A stretch of DNA of 64,000 bases from Actinomycetes bacterium (GTDB lineage: Bacteria > Actinomycetota > Acidimicrobiia > Acidimicrobiales > Palsa-688), in the NCBI GenBank assembly GCA_021811865.1, contig JAKAQB010000004.1, positions 39,807 to 103,806 on the forward strand, read 5' to 3'. Made by a program: the position numbers and the translations under genes. Position 1 is the first letter of the stretch; every line of letters starts with the position of its first letter. This document shows positions 15,858 through 26,937 of the stretch, piece after piece. The notes below the pieces were generated by a model. It did no database searches and had not been told where the DNA came from. It worked only from the letters and a program-made list of their open reading frames with translations.

Positions 15858-18566
15858 ATGACGCAGCTGCTCCGCGGCGGACACGTCGCCGGCGACGCCG
15901 ACGAGACCGGCGACCCGACCGGCGCGGTGGGCGAGCCCCGCCCGCCGGGGCCGCTCCGCTGGCAGCGCCTCACCCAGCCGGACGTCGTCGTAACGGCCCT
16001 GGTGGTCGCCGCCTGCACGGTCTTCGTCTTCGTCCAGCTCGAGCCGGGCCAACTGTTCCGCAACACCACACCTGCCGGCGGCGACATGGGAGCCCACGTG
16101 TGGCTGCCGGCGTTCCTGCGGCGCGTGCTGCTGCCACGCGGACAGCTCCTCGGCTGGACGATGGACTGGTACGCGGGCTTCCCGGCCCTCACCTATTACT
16201 TCCCCCTGCCGGCGTGGGCCATTGCCCTGCTCAGCTTCGTGATCCCCTACAACGTGGCGTTCAAGCTCGTCAGCGCCGCCGGGTTGATCACCCTTCCCCT
16301 CGCGTGCTGGGCCCTCGGCCGCTTGGCGCAGATGCGCTTCCCCGGCCCGGCCTGCCTGGCGGCGGCGGCCGTGCCCTACCTCTTCAATCGGGACTTCACG
16401 ATCTACGGGGGCAACATCGCTTCGACGATGGCGGGGGAGTTCTCCTTCTCCATCAGCCTGGCCTTCGCTGTGCTGTTCTGCGGGTTGGTGGCGAGAGGGC
16501 TCCGGACCGGGAGGGGGGGCATCCTCGCGGCGGCGGTTATGACCGCCTGCGGGCTGTCCCACATCCTGCCCCTGCTCTTCGCCATCGGCGGGTCCCTCGT
16601 GCTCCTCCTGCTGCAGCTCACTCCCCGCCGGCTGGTCTGGCTGGCGACAGTGGGCGTCACGGGCAGCCTCCTGCTGGCGTTCTGGGCCCTCCCGTTCTAC
16701 GTCCGCCTCCCGTACGCCACCAACATGGGCTACGGGAAGATCACGACCTACCTGGCCACGCTGTTCCCGAAGGGCGACATCTGGCTCTTCGTCCTGGCCG
16801 CCGTCGGGGCCACGCTCTCCTTCGCCCGCTCCAACCTCGTCGGCCGTTGGCTCACGCTCATGGCGGCGCTCACGGTGCTCGTCTTCCGCTTCGCCCCTTC
16901 CGACCGGCTGTGGAACGCCCGATCGCTGCCCTTCTGGTTCCTGTGCCTGTACCTGCTGGCGGGCGTGGCCTTCGCCGAAGCCGGGACCGGGATCTCCGAA
17001 GCCGTGGGCAGTTGGTGGTCCCGCCGGCCGGCGGGCACCGCCGGGATCCGGTCGGCGCCGGTCGGCGCCGGTTCGCTCGGGACTGCCTGGCGACTGGTCT
17101 GGGTTCCGGTGGTCACGCTCCTGGTTGCCCTGATCTGGGTGGGCTACCCGCTGCGCATCCTGCCCTTCGGGACGGTCACTCGCAACGGCGACTACTCCTG
17201 GCTCGGCATGACGAGCTCCGACAACTCCTACATACCCGACTGGGTGCACTGGAACTACAGCGGCTACCAGGACGCCGGCAAGTCCGGCCGCCAGGCGTAC
17301 TTCGCCATCATCCGGACCATGCGCCACATCGGCGCGACCGACGGGTGCGGTCGCGCCATGTACGAGTACGAGCCGGCGCTCAATGACATGGGAACGCCGG
17401 ACGCCCTCATGCTCCTGCCGTACTGGACCAACGGCTGCATCGCCACCATGGAAGGGCTGTACTACGAGTCGTCGGCGACCACGCCGTTCCATTTCCTGAA
17501 CAGCGCCGAGCTGTCGGTGCAGCCCTCCAACCCGATGCGCGGTCTCGACTACCCGTCGGCGCCAAACGTCACGGAGGGGATCAAGCACCTGCAGATGTTC
17601 GGGGTGCGCTACTACCTGGCCGTCAGCCCGTCCATCCAGCGGCAGGCCGCCGCCAACCCGAGCCTGCGCCTGCTGGCGTCGGTCGGCCCCTTCCCGATGC
17701 CGCTCAGCAACGGCACGACGCAGGAACAGACCTGGAAGGTCTACAGGGTCCTCGACTCGCCGCTCGTCCAGCCACTCGCCAACCAGCCCGTCGTCGTCCC
17801 CGGGACGCTGCGGACGGCTACATCCTGGCTCGACCTCGCCCAAGGCTGGTACCTCGACCCGCGCCGCTGGGACGTGTTCCTGACCGCGGGCGGTCCACGG
17901 TCGTGGGTGCGGGTGACACCCGGCGACACGTCCCCTCCGGTCCACGCCGAGCCACCGGTCACCGTCAGCCACGTCCGGCTCCACGAGGAGTCGGTGTCGT
18001 TCGACGTGAGCCGGACGGGCGTGCCGATGCTGGTGAAGGTCTCGTACTTCCCCAACTGGCAGGTGCGAGGCGCCGCAGCGGTGTACCGGGCCACGCCCAA
18101 CCTGATGGTGGTCGTCCCTACGGCGACGCACGTGACCCTCACCTACGGCAGCACCCCGGTCGACTGGACCGCCAGGGGCATGACCCTGCTCGGAGTCATT
18201 GCTCTCATGGGCATGTGGTGGCTGCCGCGGCGCCGGCGTCGCCACATCCGGGGTGCCGGTGTGGGTGCGGGGGGCGGGGCGCTCCTCCCCGGAGGCGAGG
18301 ACACGGCGGGCGGGCCGGCGCACTCCCAGCGCCGGCGGCGTCTGGTCGGACCTCCCGAGGACCCCGAATTCTGGGGTGGCGCACCGCGGACGAGAAGGCC
18401 TCCGGGAGCCGCCACGGGCGAGGCGCCGGCGGCGAGCCCGGTGCCGGGTGGCGACGGTGCGGTGCCGGGTGGCGACGGTGAGACGGGAGGGGCGACCCCT
18501 TTGTCCCCTGGCTGGCGGCCTCCGCAGCCCCCGACACCCGGTTCCGCTGCTGACGACATCCACTGA
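15858..18566 (+). CDS. Large multi-pass membrane protein, YfhO/PTPS-related glycan family
   Basis: About 902 residues. Hydrophobic segments are spread over residues 45-460, then a soluble extracytoplasmic region, a final helix near 775-795 and a long charged, Pro/Gly-rich C-terminal tail. The motif GGDMGAHVWLPAFLRR after the first helix resembles GT-C-like membrane proteins annotated as 6-pyruvoyl-tetrahydropterin-synthase-related or YfhO, which have an acidic catalytic loop after helix one. It probably transfers lipid-linked sugars at the outer face. The ATG at 15858 is chosen because the stretch before it is low-complexity, but other starts are possible. The tail contains a small duplicated PGGDG repeat. 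Confidence 0.7.
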   Translation: MTQLLRGGHVAGDADETGDPTGAVGEPRPPGPLRWQRLTQPDVVVTALVVAACTVFVFVQLEPGQLFRNTTPAGGDMGAHVWLPAFLRRVLLPRGQLLGWTMDWYAGFPALTYYFPLPAWAIALLSFVIPYNVAFKLVSAAGLITLPLACWALGRLAQMRFPGPACLAAAAVPYLFNRDFTIYGGNIASTMAGEFSFSISLAFAVLFCGLVARGLRTGRGGILAAAVMTACGLSHILPLLFAIGGSLVLLLLQLTPRRLVWLATVGVTGSLLLAFWALPFYVRLPYATNMGYGKITTYLATLFPKGDIWLFVLAAVGATLSFARSNLVGRWLTLMAALTVLVFRFAPSDRLWNARSLPFWFLCLYLLAGVAFAEAGTGISEAVGSWWSRRPAGTAGIRSAPVGAGSLGTAWRLVWVPVVTLLVALIWVGYPLRILPFGTVTRNGDYSWLGMTSSDNSYIPDWVHWNYSGYQDAGKSGRQAYFAIIRTMRHIGATDGCGRAMYEYEPALNDMGTPDALMLLPYWTNGCIATMEGLYYESSATTPFHFLNSAELSVQPSNPMRGLDYPSAPNVTEGIKHLQMFGVRYYLAVSPSIQRQAAANPSLRLLASVGPFPMPLSNGTTQEQTWKVYRVLDSPLVQPLANQPVVVPGTLRTATSWLDLAQGWYLDPRRWDVFLTAGGPRSWVRVTPGDTSPPVHAEPPVTVSHVRLHEESVSFDVSRTGVPMLVKVSYFPNWQVRGAAAVYRATPNLMVVVPTATHVTLTYGSTPVDWTARGMTLLGVIALMGMWWLPRRRRRHIRGAGVGAGGGALLPGGEDTAGGPAHSQRRRRLVGPPEDPEFWGGAPRTRRPPGAATGEAPAASPVPGGDGAVPGGDGETGGATPLSPGWRPPQPPTPGSAADDIH
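18438..18481 (+). repeat. Short tandem duplication in the tail of the membrane protein
   Basis: The unit gtgccgggtggcgacggt occurs twice, separated by gcg, encoding VPGGDG-A-VPGGDG. It is similar in length and composition to the other short repeats in the window. Confidence 0.75.
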
Positions 18567-18691
18567 CGCCACATTCGGGAGGGTTCACGCCCGCGCCGGC
18601 GGGGACCCCACGGACCTATCAACGGTCAGGCTGCCACACCCGAGGCGGGTTGTCCCGGGTCGTCCCCTTACCCTCTACAGTGCTGGGCCTC

Positions 18692-20065
18692 ATGCCCCGG
18701 CTCGACGCGATCTTCAAGGCCTACGACGTCCGGGGAACCGTCCCCGACCAGCTCGACCCTACGGTCGCCCGTGCCGTCGGGGGCGCCTTTGCCCGGTTCA
18801 GCAAGGCGTCTGCGATCGTGGTGGGCCGGGACATGCGCCCTTCTGGACCAGAGCTGGTCGACGCCTTCGCGTCCGGCGCCACCGACGCCGGCGCCGACGT
18901 CGTCCTCCTCGGGCTCACCTCGACCGACGAGCTGTACTACGCGTCCGGGGCGCTGGATGCCCCAGGAGCGATGTTCACCGCGTCCCACAACCCGGCCCAG
19001 TACAACGGGATCAAGCTCTGCCTGGGCGGCGCCCGCCCGGTGGGATCCGAGTCCGGGCTCGCCGCCATCCGGGCCGACGTCGAGGCCCAACTGCGGGGCG
19101 ACGGCGGTCCGCCCGCTGGCCCTGGTCGGCTGGGATCGGTGAGGCAGCTTGACGTGCTCGCCGACTACGCGGCCAAGGTGCGGTCGCTCGTCGACCTGGA
19201 GCGGCTGCGCCCCCTGAAAGTCGTCGCCGACACCGCCAACGGTATGGGCGGCCTGGTGGTGCCCGCTGTTTTCGACCGCCTTCCCTTCGCCCTCGAGATC
19301 CTCTTCGGCGAGCTCGACGGCACGTTCCCAAACCATCCCGCCGATCCCATCCAGCCCGCCAACCTGGTGGCGCTCCGTGACCGTGTGACGGCCACGGGTG
19401 CCGACGTCGGGCTCGCCTTCGACGGCGACGCCGACCGGTGCTTCCTCGTGGACGACAGCGGCGAGCCCGTGTCAGGCTCCACGACCACCGCAATGGTGGC
19501 CAAGTCGATGCTCGAGAAGCACCCCGGGGCGACGATCCTGTACAACCTCATCTGCTCCAAGGCCGTCCCCGAGATCGTCCGGGAAAGCGGTGGCACACCG
19601 ATCCGGACCCGCGTCGGCCACTCGTTCATAAAGGGGGTCATGGCGGAGACGGGCGCGGTGTTCGGCGGCGAGCACTCGGGCCACTACTACTTCGCCGACA
19701 ACTACCGCGCCGACTCCGGCTGCATCGCGGCGTTGGTCGTGCTCGAGATGCTGTCCGCCACTGGCCGTTCCCTGTCGGACCTCCGGCGTGACTTCGAACG
19801 CTACGCCGACTCCGGGGAGATCAATACGGAGGTCACCGATCCGCTGGCTGTGATCGAGGCCGTCGCTGCCCACTTCGGAGAGGCTGCGCCCGGCGCCACG
19901 CAGGACCGCACCGACGGGCTCACCGTCGACCTCGGGTCCTGGTGGTTCAACCTCCGGCCCTCCAACACCGAGCCGCTACTGCGGCTCAACATCGAGGCCG
20001 ACACCGGCGAGGAATGTGCCGCACGGGCCGCCGAGGTGACCTTGCTGCTACAGGAGGTGTCGTAG
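18692..20065 (+). CDS. manB: Phosphomannomutase/phosphoglucomutase
   Basis: Interconverts mannose-6-P and mannose-1-P (or the glucose pair) for GDP-mannose and glycan synthesis. 457 residues of the alpha-D-phosphohexomutase fold: N-terminal FKAYDVRGTVP, the active-site phosphoserine loop TASHNPAQYNG near residues 102-112, the Mg-binding loop FDGDADRC near 242-249, the sugar-specificity loop GGEHSGHYYF, and the C-terminal phosphate-binding RPSNTEPLLRLN. The ATG at 18692 gives the standard N-terminus. It is followed two bases later by the Trm112-like gene and then a SIS isomerase, the conserved actinobacterial trio. Confidence 0.93.
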   Translation: MPRLDAIFKAYDVRGTVPDQLDPTVARAVGGAFARFSKASAIVVGRDMRPSGPELVDAFASGATDAGADVVLLGLTSTDELYYASGALDAPGAMFTASHNPAQYNGIKLCLGGARPVGSESGLAAIRADVEAQLRGDGGPPAGPGRLGSVRQLDVLADYAAKVRSLVDLERLRPLKVVADTANGMGGLVVPAVFDRLPFALEILFGELDGTFPNHPADPIQPANLVALRDRVTATGADVGLAFDGDADRCFLVDDSGEPVSGSTTTAMVAKSMLEKHPGATILYNLICSKAVPEIVRESGGTPIRTRVGHSFIKGVMAETGAVFGGEHSGHYYFADNYRADSGCIAALVVLEMLSATGRSLSDLRRDFERYADSGEINTEVTDPLAVIEAVAAHFGEAAPGATQDRTDGLTVDLGSWWFNLRPSNTEPLLRLNIEADTGEECAARAAEVTLLLQEVS

Positions 20066-20067
20066 CC

Positions 20068-20313
20068 ATGCCGCTCGATCCACTCCTTCTCGAGATCCTT
20101 GCCTGCCCGGAGGACAAGGGTCCGTTGCTCTACTTCCCCGACGAGAGCTCGCTCTACAACCCTCGCCTCCGCCGGCGCTACGACGTGCAGGACGACATCC
20201 CGGTGATGCTCGTGGAGGAGGCCGAGACCGTGACCGACGACGAGCATGCCCGCCTCACGTCCAAGGCCGAGCGGGAAGGCATCACTCCCACCTTCCCCGA
20301 GGGCACGGACTGA
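20068..20313 (+). CDS. Trm112-like protein (DUF343)
   Basis: 81 residues. MPLDPLLLEILACPEDKGPL followed by YNPRLRRRYDVQDDIPVML is the Trm112/YcaR family. The usual second CxxC pair is absent: only one Cys is kept (CPEDKGP), so zinc binding is doubtful. Family members in eukaryotes activate methyltransferases; the bacterial role is unknown. ATG is preceded by AGGAGGTG, and the stop overlaps the next ATG by one base. Its fixed place between manB and the isomerase suggests translational coupling. Confidence 0.85.
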   Translation: MPLDPLLLEILACPEDKGPLLYFPDESSLYNPRLRRRYDVQDDIPVMLVEEAETVTDDEHARLTSKAEREGITPTFPEGTD

Positions 20314-21347
20314 TGGCGGTCCTCGACACGGTCGGCATGTTTGATCTCACCGCCACCTGGCCGGAGCAGGTTGCGGCCGCAGCTGCCGCCTCCGCCGGCC
20401 TCGAGGGGCTGCCCGACGCGGACGCAGTAGAGCAGGTTGTCGTGCTCGGGATGGGCGGCAGCGGCTTCACCGGCGACGTGGTCACCGCCGTGGCTTCCCC
20501 GCTGGTGCCCGTGCCGGTGCTGGTCGTCAAGTCGTACGAGTGCCCCGCCTTCGTCGGCGACAACACCCTGGTCTTCGCTGTCTCCGCGTCCGGCAACACC
20601 GAAGAGACGATCCAGGCAGCGTCCGACGCGGCCGTCGCCGGCGCACACATGGTGGTCGTCACCGGCGGCGGTGAGCTCGCCCACCTGGCAACGAGCTGGG
20701 GCGCCCCCCTGGTGACCATCCCGGCGGACATCCCGCAGCCTCGCGCTGCGCTCGGGTCGATGGCGATCCCACCACTCGTGGTACTGGAAGACGTCGGTCT
20801 CTTCCGGGGTGCCTCGTACTGGATCGGCGAGGCGGTGGAACAGTTGAAGCGACGCCGGGACGAGCTCTCCGTGGCGGGAGACACCAGCGCCGCCGCCGAG
20901 GTGGCGCGCCTGATCGGGGCAACCATCCCGGTCATCCACGGCGGTGGGGCTGTAGGCGCCGCCGCCGCGGGGAGGTGGCGTACGCAGGTCAACGAGAACG
21001 CCAAGCGGCTCGCCTTCTCGTCCCCCCAGCCGGAGCTGTGCCACAACGAGGTGTGCGGCTGGGCGCCACCCGGCGGCGCCGTGTCTGCCGGGTTCACGGC
21101 GGTGGAGCTACGCCACGACGGCGAGCACCCCCAGGTGAGCCGTCGCTTCGAGCTGGTGCGGGAGATCCTGCTCCGCTCCGGTACGGAGGTGGTGGAGATC
21201 CGTGCTGACGGCGACGGTGACCTCGCCCAGTTGCTCGACCTGGTCATGTTCGGCGACTACGTGTCGCTCTGGCTGGCCGCAGGTGCTGGCGTCGATCCCG
21301 GACCGGTCCCTGTGCTCGCCGACCTGAGGCAGCAGCTGACGGCCTGA
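20313..21347 (+). CDS. SIS-domain phosphoglucose/phosphomannose isomerase
   Basis: 344 residues with two SIS domains. LGMGGSGFTGD at about residues 46-56 and SASGNTEETIQAA near 91-103 are the sugar-phosphate-binding loops. NENAKRLAFSSPQPELCHNEVCGW is the typical active-site helix (Glu/His) of bifunctional phosphoglucose/phosphomannose isomerases. It should supply mannose-6-P to the mutase two genes upstream. Starts on the ATG overlapping the previous stop. Confidence 0.88.
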   Translation: MAVLDTVGMFDLTATWPEQVAAAAAASAGLEGLPDADAVEQVVVLGMGGSGFTGDVVTAVASPLVPVPVLVVKSYECPAFVGDNTLVFAVSASGNTEETIQAASDAAVAGAHMVVVTGGGELAHLATSWGAPLVTIPADIPQPRAALGSMAIPPLVVLEDVGLFRGASYWIGEAVEQLKRRRDELSVAGDTSAAAEVARLIGATIPVIHGGGAVGAAAAGRWRTQVNENAKRLAFSSPQPELCHNEVCGWAPPGGAVSAGFTAVELRHDGEHPQVSRRFELVREILLRSGTEVVEIRADGDGDLAQLLDLVMFGDYVSLWLAAGAGVDPGPVPVLADLRQQLTA

Positions 21348-21360
21348 CCGCGGGCACCCG

Positions 21361-21366
21361 TATACT
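21361..21366 (+). promoter_or_regulatory. Candidate -10 box (TATACT) for the structured RNA
   Basis: TATACT lies just after the isomerase stop and about 10 bases before the paired RNA region. A clear -35 is not visible; CTGACG lies 19 bases upstream. It supports a dedicated transcript start. Confidence 0.45.
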
Positions 21367-21370
21367 CTCG

Positions 21371-21630
21371 TGCCGGGCCCCAGCGGGTCTGTGGTTGCAA
21401 GTCGAAGCCAGTCGCAGGCGAAACGATCCACGTAAGGCGACTCGTGGTCGCCGAGCACGGTGCGGTTTAGAGGTAAGTCCTGCCCGCCGAGGGGCCACCG
21501 TGGCCCCCCGGCGGAGACGGCCCTACGTGGGGTCACCGGTGGTGTTGGGCGCGAGCCGCCACCGCCGGCCCAGCACGGTTGCAGCAGGCGGGTGTGGGGA
21601 CGAAGACCAGGTCAGCCGCTGGGGCCTTCT
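21371..21630 (+). ncRNA. Candidate structured non-coding RNA (raiA-motif-like?)
   Basis: A 334-base gap with no credible ORF is full of pairing. The ends close with a perfect 11-bp helix (21376-21386 with 21616-21626), extended by GTCT/AGAC across a bulge. Inside are a perfect 6-bp hairpin (ggcgac/gtcgcc, 21436-21452) and a large two-part hairpin (21485-21513: 5 bp plus 7 bp around a CCG loop). TGCAA (21396-21400) can also pair with TTGCA (21579-21583). A TATACT box lies just upstream. The RNase P, SRP, tmRNA and 6S hallmarks I know are absent. The position, a little upstream of secA, is where actinobacterial raiA-motif RNAs with raiA/comF genes are found, so that family is my best guess. The family name is inference; the structure is seen. 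Confidence 0.7.
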
Positions 21631-21681
21631 CGCAGTGACTGATCCACTCGGGCTGCTCCGCGGGTACTACCGTGAGCGGCC

Positions 21682-22380
21682 GTGAGCATCGCCGGCGCAG
21701 AGCCCGACGAGGTCATCCGGGTGCTGATCGCAGACGACCAGGCGCTCTTCCGGCGTGGAGTGTTCGTGGTGTTGGCCGGCGAGGATGGCATCAAGGTCGT
21801 GGCGGAGGTCGACAACGGCGAGGACGCCGTTGCCCGCGCCGAGCAACTCGCACCCGACGTGGTCCTCATGGACGTCCGCATGCCCCGCCTCTCCGGCATC
21901 GAGGCCGCCAGGGAGGTCCGAGACCTGCTGCCCACGACCAAGATCCTGATGCTCACTGTGAGTGACGAGGAGGACGACCTCTACGAGGCGATCAAAGCCG
22001 GGGCCAACGGCTACTTGCTCAAGGAGATCTCCGTCGAGGAGGTGGCCGAGGCTATCCGCGCTGTCGTGCAGGGCCAGTCCCTCATCTCGCCGTCGATGGC
22101 CTCCAAGCTCCTCAACGAGTTCAACGCCCTGGCCCGGAGGGCGGCCCAGCAGGAGCAGGTGTCGGCACCGGTGCTCACCGCCCGGGAGCTCCAGGTGCTG
22201 AAACTCGTCGCCCGCGGCCTGTCCAACCGGGAGGTCGCGGAAGAGTTGTTCATATCCGAGAACACAGTGAAGAACCACGTGCGGAACATCCTGGAGAAGC
22301 TTCACCTCCACTCACGCATGGAGGCGGTGATGTACGCCGTCCGGAAGCGGCTCCTCGACCCACACCACCCCGAGGCGTAG
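21682..22380 (+). CDS. NarL/LuxR-family response regulator
   Basis: 232 residues. The receiver domain (VLIADDQALFRRG, phospho-Asp in VVLMDVRMPRLSG, Lys in YLLKEIS) is followed by a LuxR-type HTH (LTARELQVLKLVARGLSNREVAEEL and NTVKNHVRNILEKL). It acts as a DNA-binding transcription factor when phosphorylated. GTG start. No histidine kinase lies beside it, so it is an orphan here. Close homologues are found in actinobacteria next to secA/raiA genes. It may govern genes around the secA block, but nothing in the sequence proves this. Confidence 0.9.
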   Translation: MSIAGAEPDEVIRVLIADDQALFRRGVFVVLAGEDGIKVVAEVDNGEDAVARAEQLAPDVVLMDVRMPRLSGIEAAREVRDLLPTTKILMLTVSDEEDDLYEAIKAGANGYLLKEISVEEVAEAIRAVVQGQSLISPSMASKLLNEFNALARRAAQQEQVSAPVLTARELQVLKLVARGLSNREVAEELFISENTVKNHVRNILEKLHLHSRMEAVMYAVRKRLLDPHHPEA

Positions 22381-22435
22381 CACGCTCGCCGCTTTGCGTG
22401 GCGATCCGGGGCGGCGAAGGGCTCCCAGAAGCTCG

Positions 22436-22520
22436 AACCGCGCGCAGCAGCTGGTACTGCGCGCATAGACGACGCCATTTGGTCGGCTGTGCGCGCGGTT
22501 GCTCTCGGTGCGCGCGGCAA
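22436..22520. repeat. Dispersed palindromic repeat, copy 1
   Basis: An 85-bp intergenic element that aligns without gaps over its first 60 or so bases to copy 2 at 32066. Its core is a 38-bp imperfect palindrome (22459-22496) bounded by GCGCGCA and TGCGCGC. Both copies share AACCGCGCGCA at the left edge and AGACGACG in the core, 30 of 38 core bases matching. It can fold into a long hairpin and may be a REP-like or MITE-like unit. Confidence 0.7.
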
Positions 22521-22631
22521 GGCGCCGGCGGGGGGTGTGGCGCCGGCGGCGGGGGGGTGTGGGGCCGGTGCGCGCGGCAAGGCGCCGGCGGGCGCGGCAA
22601 GGCGCCGGCGGGCGCGGCAAGGCGCCGGCGG
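22509..22631. repeat. GC-rich tandem repeats downstream of copy 1
   Basis: The unit ggcgccggcgggcgcggcaa (20 bp) occurs twice in full at 22581-22620 with a partial third copy, and closely related pieces occur at 22509-22530. Together with the palindrome they fill the gap between the response regulator and the convergent membrane protein gene. Confidence 0.85.
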
Positions 22632-22641
22632 GGTGGCGGAC

Positions 22642-24093
22642 TCAGCGCCGCTTCCACAACGTCGCCACGGCGTTGCCGGCGACGACGCGGAAGTCGGGCT
22701 GGAGGGAGTGCAGCAGGGCGCGCCCGGGGGTGTCGGGGAGCACGGTCGGTAGGAACAGGTACTGCACCTGGCCGGCGAAGGGCAGGCGCTTGCCTTCCTC
22801 GGTGTAGAGCCCCCAGTACTGGGCGGCGAACGGCGTGGGCCACTGGTAGCAGCGCAGCCGGTGGTCGACGTGCGGCACGTAGTTGTAGTAGGCGGAGACG
22901 GCGGCGCCGGGCGGCAGGTCACGGCGGATGGCGTTGATGGCGGCGACCTGCGGGCTCGAGGGCGACCAGTGGGGGTAGGTCTGGCGCGACCACGGCGCCA
23001 GCCCCCACAACGTCCCGCACGCGAGGGCGCAGGCGAACGAGACGCCGGCGAAGAGCACCCGCCGGCGGGGGGTCCCCAGCCGGGAGACCGCCCACACGGT
23101 GCCGAGCGCCAGCACCGGCTCGATGGCGAGGCTGTAGTGGTACCGGATCTCGTGCATGTAGGGGAAGGTGCTGATGAAGTTCTCGAGGAAGTTCAGCACC
23201 CCGATCAGCGCCACCTCGGGGGCGAGCAGCCACACCCACCCGAACGACGACCCGAGCTGCCACAGGTACCAGAGCTGGTTCCCGGAGCGGATGTACCGCC
23301 ACAGGCGCAGCGGGTGGGTGAGGGTGGTCGTCACGAGCCCGCCGGCCCCCCCGAACGGCAGCCGGCTCAGGTAGAACCCCATGTCCCCCAGCAGGAGCCG
23401 GATGACCACGAGGTAGTCGAGGGCCATCGAGGCGAGGGCGCCGACCACGATGCGGGCCCCCCAGCGCCAGTTCCGCCGGGCAGCGACCCACACGCCGAGG
23501 GGGGCCATCAGCAGGGCCGTGTCCTCCTTCACGAGCAGCCCGAGCACGACGCCCACCGCCAGCAGGCGCCCGTTGCCCACGACGGCGGCGTAGACGGCCA
23601 GCGACATGGCGAGCACGAGGAAGCACTCGGGATGGAACTGCTCCAAGTTGCCGTACTGCAGCGCCGGGTTGAGCAGGAAGGCGGCGGTGAGAAGGGTGGC
23701 GATCAGCGTGCTGTCGGTGAGCCGGCGGCCCAGCAGGTAGACGGGGACGGCGGCGCCGGCGATGAGTGCCGCCTGCAGGACGAGCAGCGTCTGGGCGTAG
23801 GGGGCGATCCAGTAGAGCGGCACGGCGAGGAGCAGCACGAAGTCGGTGTGATCGCCCCACAGGTTGCGGCCCATCACGGTGACGAACGGGGCGTGGAAGC
23901 GGCTCAGCAGCCACACTCCCTGGTCGAAGATGCCGAGGTCGTAGCCGCCCGTCCCGTAACCGTCGTTGACGGCGACGCTCAGGTGCGTGAACCACACGAA
24001 GTAGGCGGCGACGAGGGCGCCGGCAGGCGCGTGGGACCAGATGTGCGTCGACGCTCGACGGGACGAAAGAGCGGCCCGTCGCCTCCCCACCAC
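22642..24093 (-). CDS. DUF2079 family multi-pass membrane protein
   Basis: About 483 residues with roughly ten hydrophobic segments. The early GYDLGIFDQGVWLLSRFHAPF and later WGDHTDFVLLLAVPLYW, LVKEDTALLMAPLG, and YHYSLAIEPVLALG are hallmark DUF2079 stretches. The fold resembles GT-C glycosyltransferases with an acidic first loop. No ATG is available near the N-terminus; GTG at 24093 (after AAGGGCAG) is the most plausible start, with GTG at 24108 possible. It diverges from secA across about 75 bases. It is not a usual member of the secA neighbourhood and probably acts on a lipid-linked sugar at the outer membrane face. Confidence 0.8.
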   Translation of the reverse strand: MVGRRRAALSSRRASTHIWSHAPAGALVAAYFVWFTHLSVAVNDGYGTGGYDLGIFDQGVWLLSRFHAPFVTVMGRNLWGDHTDFVLLLAVPLYWIAPYAQTLLVLQAALIAGAAVPVYLLGRRLTDSTLIATLLTAAFLLNPALQYGNLEQFHPECFLVLAMSLAVYAAVVGNGRLLAVGVVLGLLVKEDTALLMAPLGVWVAARRNWRWGARIVVGALASMALDYLVVIRLLLGDMGFYLSRLPFGGAGGLVTTTLTHPLRLWRYIRSGNQLWYLWQLGSSFGWVWLLAPEVALIGVLNFLENFISTFPYMHEIRYHYSLAIEPVLALGTVWAVSRLGTPRRRVLFAGVSFACALACGTLWGLAPWSRQTYPHWSPSSPQVAAINAIRRDLPPGAAVSAYYNYVPHVDHRLRCYQWPTPFAAQYWGLYTEEGKRLPFAGQVQYLFLPTVLPDTPGRALLHSLQPDFRVVAGNAVATLWKRR

Positions 24094-24168
24094 GAGCTGC
24101 CCTTGCACCGCTCGCAGGTTAGGGGGGCTGGTGGGAACGGGGGACGGCCACCGGTACCATGACCGTTC

Positions 24169-26934
<2,766 letters not shown>

Positions 26935-26937
26935 CAC

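Noticed and set aside
15504..18572. Minus-strand frame of more than 1000 codons antisense to the membrane protein
   Set aside because: Rich in Arg, Gly and His with no domain; a shadow of high-GC coding DNA.
21371..21630. RNase P RNA, tmRNA, 6S or SRP RNA
   Set aside because: GAGGTAAGTCC resembles part of the RNase P core, but the other conserved blocks are absent, the RNA is too short, and no SRP tetraloop or tmRNA 3' end is present.
22509..22631. Possible CRISPR array
   Set aside because: Units are contiguous 20-bp GC-rich repeats without distinct spacers and no cas genes are present.
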